This document shows, one piece after another, positions 44,248 through 52,842 of a DNA stretch of 64,000 nt. A model generated the notes under the pieces. The model was not told the DNA's origin and searched no databases. It saw nothing but the letters and a program-made list of their open reading frames with translations. The DNA comes from CAZKBP01 sp964551015 (GTDB lineage Bacteria > Bacteroidota > Bacteroidia > Cytophagales > Microscillaceae), in the NCBI GenBank assembly GCA_964551015.1, contig CAZKBP010000006.1, positions 189,130-253,129 on the forward strand, given 5' to 3'. The number at the start of each line of letters is the position of its first letter. The stretch's first letter is position 1. The translations under genes and the position numbers were made by a program.

Positions 44248-45717
44248 ATGAAGAAAACGTGTGCCATCGTGGGGGCGGGTATCGCAGGCATTGCCTCCTC
44301 GATCCGAATGGCCAACAAAGGCTACCAAGTGCGTGTCTTTGAGGCCAATTCCTACCCTGGGGGGAAGCTTTCGCAAATCGAGCTAGAGGGTTATCGCTTT
44401 GATGCGGGACCTTCACTTTTTACCATGCCTCACTTCGTAGACGAGTTGTTCGAGCTTTCGGGTAAAAATCCTCGTGATTATTTCAATTACCAAAAGCTGG
44501 AGGTGAATTGCAAATATTTTTATGAAGATGGCACGGTACTCCACGCCTACGCCGATACCAAGGCCTTTGCCCAAGAAGTAGCCCAAAAAACGGCAGACCA
44601 AGCCGATACGGTGCTGAACTTCTTAGCCAAAAGCAAAAGAAAATACGACCTCACCGCCGAGGTTTTCCTGCATAATTCTTTACATAAATGGCAGAATTAC
44701 CTTAGCCCTGCCACGCGCAAAGGCATACTCAATTTTCATCAATTGGATACGATGCGCACCATGCATCAGGTCAATGCCCGTAGCTTTCAAGATGAGCGTA
44801 TGGTGCAATTTTTTAATCGTTTTGCCACTTACAATGGTTCGGATCCCTACCAAACGCCGGGCACTTTGAATATCATTCCGCATCTGGAGTTTGGAATTGG
44901 GGCTTTTTTCCCAGAAGGGGGTATGTACAGCATCACCCAAAGTTTGTATCAATTGGCGCTAGATTTGGGCGTACAATTTCATTTTGATTGCCCCGTGCAG
45001 AAGATTTTGGTGGAAAACCAGCAAATCAAAGGTATTCAAACCCCAGACGGAGCGCAGGCATTTGACCTAGTGCTCAGTAATATGGACGTGGTCAATACTT
45101 ATCGTCGGCTTTTGCCCGATGTGAAGGCTCCGCAGAGGCTGCTCAAGCAAGATAAATCTAGTTCGGCTTTGATTTTTTATTGGGGAATGGAGAAGTCTTT
45201 TCCTGAATTAGAGTTGCATAATATTTTCTTTAGTCAAGACTACAAAACCGAATTTGAACATCTTTTCCAGAAGAAAACGCTTTTTCACGACCCAACGGTT
45301 TACATCAATATCAGCGCTAAGGAAAATCCTCAGGATGCGCCCGCGGGCTGTGAAAATTGGTTTACGATGATCAATGCCCCCCATAATCTTGGTCAAGATT
45401 GGGATCAATTCATTGATGAAGCACGAGCACATATTTGCCAAAAACTCAGCCGGATTTTGGGAACAGATCTGGCTCCGCTGATTGCCTGTGAGCAAATTCT
45501 TGACCCCAGAAGTATCGAGGCCAAGACTTCTAGCACGCAGGGAGCTTTGTATGGTAATAGCTCGAATAATCGCTTTGCGGCTTTCTTGCGCCATGCCAAT
45601 TATTCATCTCGTGTAAAAAATCTTTACTTTTGTGGAGGGAGTGTGCATCCCGGAGGCGGGATTCCGCTTTGCTTGCTTTCAGCTAAGATTACCACGGATT
45701 TGATTCCGAGCCTCTAG
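44248..45717 (+). CDS. crtD: CrtI-family carotenoid desaturase, CrtD-like
   Basis: This 489-residue FAD enzyme has an N-terminal dinucleotide motif (VGAGIAG, residues 8-14), then FEANSYPGGKLSQI and YRFDAGPSLFTMP. The C-terminal signature is FCGGSVHPGGGIPLCLLSAKI. The CrtI-type family inserts double bonds into carotenoids. The N-terminal wording (IAGIASSIRMANKGYQV, GGKLSQIE) fits the Bacteroidota 1-hydroxycarotenoid 3,4-desaturase (CrtD) better than phytoene desaturase (CrtI). No other crt genes are in the window, so the choice between CrtD and CrtI rests on motif similarity alone. Confidence 0.75.
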   Translation: MKKTCAIVGAGIAGIASSIRMANKGYQVRVFEANSYPGGKLSQIELEGYRFDAGPSLFTMPHFVDELFELSGKNPRDYFNYQKLEVNCKYFYEDGTVLHAYADTKAFAQEVAQKTADQADTVLNFLAKSKRKYDLTAEVFLHNSLHKWQNYLSPATRKGILNFHQLDTMRTMHQVNARSFQDERMVQFFNRFATYNGSDPYQTPGTLNIIPHLEFGIGAFFPEGGMYSITQSLYQLALDLGVQFHFDCPVQKILVENQQIKGIQTPDGAQAFDLVLSNMDVVNTYRRLLPDVKAPQRLLKQDKSSSALIFYWGMEKSFPELELHNIFFSQDYKTEFEHLFQKKTLFHDPTVYINISAKENPQDAPAGCENWFTMINAPHNLGQDWDQFIDEARAHICQKLSRILGTDLAPLIACEQILDPRSIEAKTSSTQGALYGNSSNNRFAAFLRHANYSSRVKNLYFCGGSVHPGGGIPLCLLSAKITTDLIPSL

Positions 45718-45839
45718 TTTTTTGATAAATTTTCATTACTTTTCTGAAATGTGTCTCGAGAGCAGACTGTCAAAGGCATTCCACAACCTAAGCCCTAGAT
45801 AAGCCTCAAGAATTATTGCTGACCTGAGAGAAATTTTCC

Positions 45840-46889
45840 ATGCCAAATCAATATTTAAAACAAAATCCAGAACTGGAAGCCAAGGTAATACGACTGCTCA
45901 AAACCAAAGAAAAAGCAAATCTAGATTTGGCTTTCCAAATCCTCAAAGGCGGTGGCGTGTCTGAGCATATGTACCCACATCTGCAAGAGCATCCTGATTA
46001 CTGCCTGATGTACGGCATTTTAGAACCCTTGCGGGAGCTAAAAGAGCTAGATTTGCATCGCAAACGGCTTTCTAGCCTACCTCAGATCATTGCCAGTTTA
46101 GATCAGTTAGAAGAACTAAACCTGTATGGGAATGAATTTGAAGCCATCCCTCCCGAGGTACTGGAGCTTAAAAACTTAAAGACGCTTTCCCTCAATCAAA
46201 ATCCGCTACAAAACTTGCCAGAGCAGATTGCCAAGCTAGAAAATCTGGTCACCCTCCATTGCAATCGTACCCAAGCTTCGGAGTTCCCTGAACAATTTTT
46301 TGACCTTAGAAAATTAGAGGTCATGAATATGCATTCTAATGGCATCGAGGCCATTCCTCCCGCTATTCGGCATCTGGACAAACTAGAATACCTGATGTTG
46401 GGCAACAATCGCCTTACAGAATTGCCCTCGGAAATTGGAGAATTGACCCGTCTCAAAAACTTAGACTTGGAAAACAACGACATCAAAGAATTACCCGAAA
46501 GCATTGGGAAGCTTAAGAATTTGCGCAGTCTGAGTCTCCTTCGCAATAAGCTCAAGGCACTGCCCGAAAGTGTTTGCCAAATCGAGCATTTACAAACCTT
46601 GAATGTAGAGAACAATCGCTTACAAAAATTACCTCAATCTATAGGCAATTTGCAAAATTTACACGTATTAAGAATAAATGGCAACCAGATCGAGGAGCTC
46701 CCCAAAACCATCGGGGCACTTCAAAATTTAACAGAATTGAATATCTACAAAAACCAGCTAACTCGCATTCCTGAGGAGCTAGGGCAGCTTTCTAATCTGA
46801 ATAAGCTCAATATATTGAGTAATCCCTTATCCAAGTCAGAAAGGGAAAAGATTAGCGAACTCCTCCCGAATACACGAATTTACATGTAA
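45840..46889 (+). CDS. Leucine-rich-repeat protein
   Basis: The 349-residue cytosolic protein has no signal peptide. An N-terminal region of about 75 residues is not LRR, is helical and resembles repeat-preceding segments of other Bacteroidota LRR proteins. About 11 leucine-rich repeats of 23 residues follow (pattern LxxLxxLxLxxNxLxxLPxxI, the typical bacterial/plant-type LRR). LRR arrays bind proteins; no enzymatic domain (kinase, Roc GTPase, E3) is attached. The partner is unknown. It is a single gene with AT-rich flanks. Confidence 0.88.
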   Translation: MPNQYLKQNPELEAKVIRLLKTKEKANLDLAFQILKGGGVSEHMYPHLQEHPDYCLMYGILEPLRELKELDLHRKRLSSLPQIIASLDQLEELNLYGNEFEAIPPEVLELKNLKTLSLNQNPLQNLPEQIAKLENLVTLHCNRTQASEFPEQFFDLRKLEVMNMHSNGIEAIPPAIRHLDKLEYLMLGNNRLTELPSEIGELTRLKNLDLENNDIKELPESIGKLKNLRSLSLLRNKLKALPESVCQIEHLQTLNVENNRLQKLPQSIGNLQNLHVLRINGNQIEELPKTIGALQNLTELNIYKNQLTRIPEELGQLSNLNKLNILSNPLSKSEREKISELLPNTRIYM

Positions 46890-47164
46890 AGACCATCTAG
46901 ATAAACAAAGACCTAAACACCAGCACGGGGCTTTGGTTGTTTATGAAGATGTGATCATCAGGAAAAATAAATGCTATTTCGTCTTTTGTAAATGGTAGCT
47001 CTGGAAAGCATGAACTTTAACGCTCATCTCCAATCGCCTAGAGGTTAAATAATTGCCAATGAGCTACTTAGAATCTCGGCGGTGCTAAAAGAAGATATAA
47101 TCGTATTTTTTCTTTCATATATCGTCCGTTTGGAGTATATTTATAAATAAAATGTTTGGAGATA

Positions 47165-47722
47165 ATGGTAACCTTCTTAATAATCTTTGCCTTTATTATC
47201 GCTTGTAGCGGAGGAATTTACCTCTACTATCAAGAGAGTGAAAAAAATGCAGCGGTTCGGATGAAAATATCCAACAACGAAGTCGTGAGACTAGCTCAAG
47301 AAAATCAAGGGAAACTTACCCCACAATTACTCAGTGAAAAAAGCGAACTCAGTCGCACCGAGGCTAGCCGTAAGCTCTACCTCATGCTCTCCGAAGGGGT
47401 TTTTCGCTACGAATATGATGATAATTATTTGCCCGTTTTTGCCCTGAGTAATGTAGTACGCCGTGCCTTGGAAAACGCTCAGGAAATTGATTATCATTTT
47501 TCCTACGCTCCTTCCAAATTAAGCGACGGTGAAATTATTAGCATTGCCGTAGATTCTGATGGAAAAATATCTCCGACTTCTTTATGTGTCAAAGCGGGTA
47601 TCTCCATTGATGAATCGCAAGCCCTGCTCGAGCGTCTGCACGCTAAAGGCGTCTTTGACATAGAGATCAAAGATAATGGTAGCATTGTCTACCTACTCAA
47701 CGATCTAGACTTATTGATCTAA
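47165..47722 (+). CDS. Membrane-anchored protein with duplicated winged-helix-like domain
   Basis: I chose the ATG at 47165, which follows a GGAG at 47158-47161, rather than the TTG at 47156. The 185-residue protein has one N-terminal membrane helix (about 2-22) and then two copies of a domain of about 65 residues. The copies are NEVVRLAQENQGKLTPQLLSEKSELSRTEASRKLYLMLSEGVF and GEIISIAVDSDGKISPTSLCVKAGISIDESQALLERLHAKGVF (each aligned over this core). Each looks like helix-turn-helix plus wing. I do not know the family by name. Its role may be membrane-tethered DNA or protein binding. Confidence 0.6.
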   Translation: MVTFLIIFAFIIACSGGIYLYYQESEKNAAVRMKISNNEVVRLAQENQGKLTPQLLSEKSELSRTEASRKLYLMLSEGVFRYEYDDNYLPVFALSNVVRRALENAQEIDYHFSYAPSKLSDGEIISIAVDSDGKISPTSLCVKAGISIDESQALLERLHAKGVFDIEIKDNGSIVYLLNDLDLLI

Positions 47723-47804
47723 GTCCTCTTTATCATCCAACTCCCGTGTTCAATCCCAGCAAATCCTTATCCCAAGCTTGAGCAAAATTTGCTAGCTTTG
47801 TAGT

Positions 47805-50312
47805 ATGCTAAGCATTCGGGATATTATCCAAATAACAGAGGCTCAGGTTGAGCAACTTGCCTCTCCAGATGACCAGATTTATCACTTACAGTTAGACAGT
47901 CGAAAACTAGCCTTTCCCCAACAAGCGCTTTTCTTCGCCATTCAAGGCCAACGACACGATGGACATCAATTTTTAGATGAGCTTTACCAACGTGGCTTGC
48001 GCAATTTTATCGTAGAAAGCCGGGCGTTTTCTCTCGATAATTATCCTCAGGCCAACTTTTTATGGGTAAAAAGCAGTGTGGAAGCCTTGCAAAAGATAGC
48101 GGGCTTTCATCGTCGCCAATTTACCTTTCCCGTGGTAGGCATTACGGGAAGCAATGGTAAAACGATCGTCAAAGAGTGGCTGAGTCAACTTTTAGCGCCT
48201 AGCTTCCGCATGGTGAGAAGCCCTCGCAGTTATAATTCGCAGGTGGGCGTGCCCCTTTCCCTCTGGAGGATGGAACCACAGCACGAACTGGGCATCTTCG
48301 AGGCAGGTATTTCTCAGCCAGACGAGATGGAAAAATTGGCAAATATCATCCAACCTACACTTGGTATTTTTACCAATATAGGCAGTGCCCACGATGAAGG
48401 CTTCACGCATAGAGCGCAGAAAATACAAGAAAAGCTTCTGCTCTTCCGAGAAAGTCAGCATCTGATTTATTGTCGAGATCACGAGGAGATTCATCAGGAA
48501 GTATTAGCTTTTCAGCAAAAACACCCTGCTTTACAAACCTTGACCTGGTCTTACCACCAACCAGCGACTTTGGAGGTCAAAGAAGTTTACGAGAATCAAG
48601 AAGGAACTAGCCTGATCTGGCATTATCAAGGAAAACAGTACTCGAGTCAAATCCCTTTTCGGGATGAAGCTTCTCTAGAGAATCTACTACATTGCCTAGT
48701 AGCTGGTTTACATATTGGTTTATTACCCCACGAAATAAATCAGCAAATGCTCAGACTGCATCCTGTGTCCATGCGCTTAGAACTAAAACCCGGGATCAAT
48801 GATTGCCTCTTGATAGATGATAGCTATAACAATGATCTGGGAGGACTCGAGATTGCGCTAGATTTCTTGAAATCACAGAAGCAAAAAGAGCGTAAAATCG
48901 TTGTTCTCTCCGATATTTTAGAATCAGGCTTATCAGAGGAAGTCTTGTATCAGAAAGTAGCGCGCCTACTCAAGGAAAAAAAGGTGGATGGCCTCATTGG
49001 TATCGGGAAAAACATAAGCAGTCATGCGCATCTTTTTGACCTCCAAAGCCTGTTTTTTGAGGACGCTCCGACCCTCTTGAAAGAGCGCGCGCTTTTTCAG
49101 CCCGATTCTTTTTGGTTTTCACAAGCCCTGCTTCTGGTAAAAGGAGCTAGAATATTTGCCTTTGAGCAGATTATTCGCCATCTGGAACAGAAAACACACG
49201 GCACCATCTTAGAAATTAATCTGAATGCACTGGTACACAATTTGAATTTTTTCCGAAGCCAACTCAAGCCCAAGACAAAGTTGATGGCCATGGTCAAGGC
49301 TTTTGCCTACGGAAGTGGCAGTGCAGAAGTAGCTAGTCTACTCCAGTTCCACCGAGTGGATTATTTGGCGGTAGCCTATGCCGATGAAGGTGTTTATTTA
49401 CGCGAGAATGGGATTCATATACCAATTATGGTCTTAAATCCCAGTCAGGAAACCTTTGTCCAGCTTTTTCAGTATGATTTAGAACCAGAGCTATATAGTT
49501 TTAGAATATTAAAAGAATATATTTCCTTTTATCAGACCTACACACAAAAGAAGCCCAAAAAGCACTGGGCTATTCATCTAAAAATAGATACTGGAATGCA
49601 TCGCCTGGGCTTTGCCCCCAATGAAATCAGAAAATTGGCAGACTACCTGCAGGAACATTTGCCTCCAAAAGTACTCGTTGCTTCTGTATTTAGTCATTTG
49701 GCCGGAGCAGATGAGGCGGCTCACGAGGATTATTCCCGCCAGCAGATCGAGGAATTTCAGCAGATAGCCCAAACCTTAGAAAAAGCACTCGGCTATTCGG
49801 TTATCAAACATATTCTAAACTCACCGGGGATTTTACGTTTCCCAGAGGCGCATTTAGATATGGTTCGCTTGGGCATTGGTCTGTACGGAATCGAGGCCAA
49901 TGGCTGGGCACAAGATCATCTGGAATTGGTAGGAACGCTCAAAACGAGCATCTCCCAGATCAAACACGTTGAATCTGGAGCTACGATTGGCTACAGCCGA
50001 ATGGGAAAGGCACATAAGCCCATGCGAATCGCTACGATTGCCATTGGTTACGCGGACGGGTTTCCCCGCAAATTGAGTAATGGGCAAGGAGAAGTTTGGG
50101 TGAATGGAAAGAAAGTGCCCGTAGTCGGGAATGTGTGTATGGATATGGCTATGATTGATATCAGCCACGTAGAAGCAGAAGAAGGAGATGAGGTCATTAT
50201 TTTTGGTCAAGAATATTCCATCTTTGAGCTGGCTCGTCGCTTAGAAACGATTCCGTATGAAGTATTGACCAATGTGGGGGAGCGTGTGAAGCGAGTTTTT
50301 TACACGGAGTAA
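47805..50312 (+). CDS. Bifunctional MurF/alanine racemase
   Basis: This 835-residue fusion is characteristic of Bacteroidota. Residues about 1-462 are UDP-MurNAc-tripeptide:D-Ala-D-Ala ligase (MurF) with the ATP loop GITGSNGKT (112-120), NSQVGVP and the ligand-binding DSYNNDLGG. Residues about 465-835 are a PLP-dependent alanine racemase with the PLP lysine in MVKAFAYGSG (K498). The second base is in the C-terminal VWVNGKKVPVVGNVCMDM region. One protein thus makes D-Ala and supplies the MurF step of the peptidoglycan stem peptide. It is cytosolic and essential in most bacteria. Confidence 0.96.
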   Translation: MLSIRDIIQITEAQVEQLASPDDQIYHLQLDSRKLAFPQQALFFAIQGQRHDGHQFLDELYQRGLRNFIVESRAFSLDNYPQANFLWVKSSVEALQKIAGFHRRQFTFPVVGITGSNGKTIVKEWLSQLLAPSFRMVRSPRSYNSQVGVPLSLWRMEPQHELGIFEAGISQPDEMEKLANIIQPTLGIFTNIGSAHDEGFTHRAQKIQEKLLLFRESQHLIYCRDHEEIHQEVLAFQQKHPALQTLTWSYHQPATLEVKEVYENQEGTSLIWHYQGKQYSSQIPFRDEASLENLLHCLVAGLHIGLLPHEINQQMLRLHPVSMRLELKPGINDCLLIDDSYNNDLGGLEIALDFLKSQKQKERKIVVLSDILESGLSEEVLYQKVARLLKEKKVDGLIGIGKNISSHAHLFDLQSLFFEDAPTLLKERALFQPDSFWFSQALLLVKGARIFAFEQIIRHLEQKTHGTILEINLNALVHNLNFFRSQLKPKTKLMAMVKAFAYGSGSAEVASLLQFHRVDYLAVAYADEGVYLRENGIHIPIMVLNPSQETFVQLFQYDLEPELYSFRILKEYISFYQTYTQKKPKKHWAIHLKIDTGMHRLGFAPNEIRKLADYLQEHLPPKVLVASVFSHLAGADEAAHEDYSRQQIEEFQQIAQTLEKALGYSVIKHILNSPGILRFPEAHLDMVRLGIGLYGIEANGWAQDHLELVGTLKTSISQIKHVESGATIGYSRMGKAHKPMRIATIAIGYADGFPRKLSNGQGEVWVNGKKVPVVGNVCMDMAMIDISHVEAEEGDEVIIFGQEYSIFELARRLETIPYEVLTNVGERVKRVFYTE

Positions 50313-50474
50313 CCCATAAACAGGAAGATCGTGATAAGTCAAAGAATTTGTGCAATTTTTGATAGAAGATTTTGAGCGTTCCTTGTAATGTATTCTCAAG
50401 CACTCAGTATAAATTATATCTTATATTGATGGCTTATTTATAGTTGGTTTTTTGTAATTCAAACCCATTAATTT

Positions 50475-51617
50475 ATGAATACCGCACCTACTTTTGAGAA
50501 GTCCTTTCTTCCCCCGATGACGAGTCTGATTAACTCAGATTACTGGGGCACCGTTCTGAAAACTTACGAAGATCGGAAGTATAAAGAAACCGTCCACGCC
50601 GTGCTGGATTATATCCAGAAAGGACTTTCTGAAAGAGCCCTCAATGAAGAGAAAACCAAATACACGCTGCCTCACGGGTCTATCTTGGTGAATTTGGAAA
50701 TTAAAGACGAAAAAGTCTTTATTGATGCCCCTTTTCTAAGAATTCCTGCGAAGTACCTCATTCCTCTAATGCGGCAAGTGGCTGAGATCAACTTTGGCAC
50801 CTTGGTCTTGGCACAAATCATATTGGAAGAGCACGATATTTATTTTCGGTATGAATCTCCTTTAGAACTCTGTGAACCCTTCAAATTGTATCGCGTGATC
50901 GAGGAAATTTGCATTCAGGCAGATGCGAATGATGATCTTTTTATCGAGAAATTTGGCGCGCAACGCTTTTCAGAAATGCGGGTGGAGCCTTTTCCGGCTG
51001 AGCAAGTAGAAAATGCTTGGCAGCAATTCCAAAAATACCTCCAAGATGCCATTCAATATCACAATTATTTCATAGACAAGCGTGCGGAGATGTTTGGCTG
51101 GGATGCTTATTACATTGCTTTCACCAAGATTGACTATTACATGCGTCCGCAGGGAGTAGTCAAATCAGAAATTGAGAAAGCGGTTAAGGAATTGAATTCT
51201 AACCAACCTTTTAATGAAAAAATTAATAAGGCGCGTGCTACCGCCGAACGTATGCTCAAGATGGAAAAGGAGCGCTTCGCCGATTCTATGTACGAATCGA
51301 AGCAGTTTATCTCCGAAAAACCAACCTATGATGTATCTGGCCTGCAGAATTATTTGAGCAAAAGCTACAATACAGCCAAGGGAGAGATGGATAAAAAAGA
51401 CTACATGGGAGCAACCCTCACGATGCTCACTGGACTCTATGGATTGCTCTATTACTACATTATTCCCCAAACTTCTTATCAAATGCTAGAAGAAGCCTTA
51501 GAAAAGTCCAGCGACAAGGAATGGCATCAAGCCGCCGAAGTGCTTTGGAGTGCCTATGGCAAGGTGATGGGGCAAAGCCAAAAAGGAGCCAATCGCTACG
51601 GGATACGTGATATTTAG
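50475..51617 (+). CDS. YbjN/CesT-like (type III chaperone-fold) protein paired with a cytosolic protease
   Basis: This 380-residue soluble protein has no signal peptide. Residues about 20-165 look like the YbjN/CesT fold: a helix, a strand set (ILVNLEIKDEKVFIDAPFLRIP, ILEEHDIYFRYESPLELCEP) and a long helix (FKLYRVIEEICIQADANDDLFIEKFG). Residues about 170-380 are helical and charged (IHYHNYFIDKRAEM... KQFISEKPTYDVSGL...), with no named domain. The gene lies 66 bp before the HtrA-like gene on the same strand. That protease's C-terminal domain has the same fold type, so the two products plausibly act together. The fold assignment is by pattern only. Confidence 0.5.
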   Translation: MNTAPTFEKSFLPPMTSLINSDYWGTVLKTYEDRKYKETVHAVLDYIQKGLSERALNEEKTKYTLPHGSILVNLEIKDEKVFIDAPFLRIPAKYLIPLMRQVAEINFGTLVLAQIILEEHDIYFRYESPLELCEPFKLYRVIEEICIQADANDDLFIEKFGAQRFSEMRVEPFPAEQVENAWQQFQKYLQDAIQYHNYFIDKRAEMFGWDAYYIAFTKIDYYMRPQGVVKSEIEKAVKELNSNQPFNEKINKARATAERMLKMEKERFADSMYESKQFISEKPTYDVSGLQNYLSKSYNTAKGEMDKKDYMGATLTMLTGLYGLLYYYIIPQTSYQMLEEALEKSSDKEWHQAAEVLWSAYGKVMGQSQKGANRYGIRDI

Positions 51618-51683
51618 TAGCTTACTTTTTAATTCCTTTATTCTCTTATCTATCAAATCAGAATTCAAAAAAATTAAAAATAT

Positions 51684-52775
51684 ATGGATACTAGTTCAAT
51701 TCAAGAAATCATCCCTTGTGTAGTAAAAATCGGGACAGCCTCGGGCAGTGGTACGGGTTTTTATTTACAAAATCACGGTATCATCGTCACCAATAACCAC
51801 GTGGTGAGTAATCATAAGATGGTCTCTATCGAGACTCAGGATAAAGAAAAAATGACCGCCAAGGTGGTGTTTCTCAATCCCATCGTAGATTTAGCTTTCC
51901 TCCTTCCTTCCAAACCCTTGGAAAATATACCCAAAATGTTTTTCCAGCCAGCAGGCACGCTACAGAGTATGGAACGAGTTGCAGTACTGGGTTTTCCTTA
52001 TGGCCTACCTTTTACAGTGACCGATGGCATTGTTTCTTCTACCAAGCAATTGATGGATGGGCGGCATTATATCCAGACGGACGCAGCCGTGAATCCAGGG
52101 AATAGTGGCGGCCCCCTCGTCAATCTAAGAGGCGAAGTAGTGGGCGTGACCACGAGCAAGTTTACCAATGCAGATAACGTGGGCTTTGCGATTCCCGTAG
52201 AAGATTTGGTCTTGGATTTGGAATCTTTTGCCGAAAATGTAGATATGCAATTTTCTGTAAAGTGTCCTTCCTGTGGTAGTCTACTTTTTGAGAAAACTGA
52301 GTATTGCCACAACTGTGGAGCCGAAATTGACCAAGATACGCTGTTTGATGAGCCCAAGCTTAATCCCTTGGCAGTCTTCGTAGAAACGGCTCTGAAGAAT
52401 GAACTAGGGATTGATCCTGTCATTGCACGTAATGGCCACGATTACTGGGAATTTCATCAGGGAAGTTCTATGGTGCGTATTTTCGTGTACAACAAAAATT
52501 ACCTCTACACGACCAGCCCCTTGGTGAAATTGCCGAAGAAAAACCTCGAGCAAGTTTATCGCTATATTTTGAGTAATCCGACGCCTCCTTTTAGTTTTGG
52601 GATCTGGAAAGGCATGATTTATCTATCTTATCGGGTACATCTGAACGATTTGAAAAGCTCCTTTAAAGCTGAAATTCAAAATAAAATGGCTCATTTCGCA
52701 GAAAAGGCAGACGAACTAGATAACTATCTGATCGAGAACTACGGGTGCGAGAAATCAGAGTACTCCAAGTTTTAG
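51684..52775 (+). CDS. Cytosolic HtrA-like trypsin-fold protease with zinc ribbon and YbjN/CesT-like C-terminal domain
   Basis: The 363-residue protein has no signal peptide or membrane segment. Residues about 5-185 are an S1C serine protease domain with an intact triad: H39 (TNNHVVS), D69 (IVDLAFL) and S141 (NPGNSGGPL). A CxxC...CxxC zinc ribbon follows (C194, C197, C208, C211; CPSCG and CHNCG). Residues about 228-363 look like a YbjN/CesT-type domain (FVETALKNELGI, YDYWEFHQGSSMVRIFVYNKNYLYTTSPL, FSFGIWKGMIYLSYRVHLNDL). PDZ domains usual for DegP/HtrA are absent. It would be a regulated cytosolic protease, with the ribbon and C-terminal domain choosing or gating substrates. Substrate unknown. 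Confidence 0.8.
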   Translation: MDTSSIQEIIPCVVKIGTASGSGTGFYLQNHGIIVTNNHVVSNHKMVSIETQDKEKMTAKVVFLNPIVDLAFLLPSKPLENIPKMFFQPAGTLQSMERVAVLGFPYGLPFTVTDGIVSSTKQLMDGRHYIQTDAAVNPGNSGGPLVNLRGEVVGVTTSKFTNADNVGFAIPVEDLVLDLESFAENVDMQFSVKCPSCGSLLFEKTEYCHNCGAEIDQDTLFDEPKLNPLAVFVETALKNELGIDPVIARNGHDYWEFHQGSSMVRIFVYNKNYLYTTSPLVKLPKKNLEQVYRYILSNPTPPFSFGIWKGMIYLSYRVHLNDLKSSFKAEIQNKMAHFAEKADELDNYLIENYGCEKSEYSKF

Positions 52776-52842
52776 TGTAAGCGCGAGCCGTTTCGGTTTT
52801 CAGTAAAAGCGTGTGCTGAATCCGCTCACAGAAAGCTGAACG

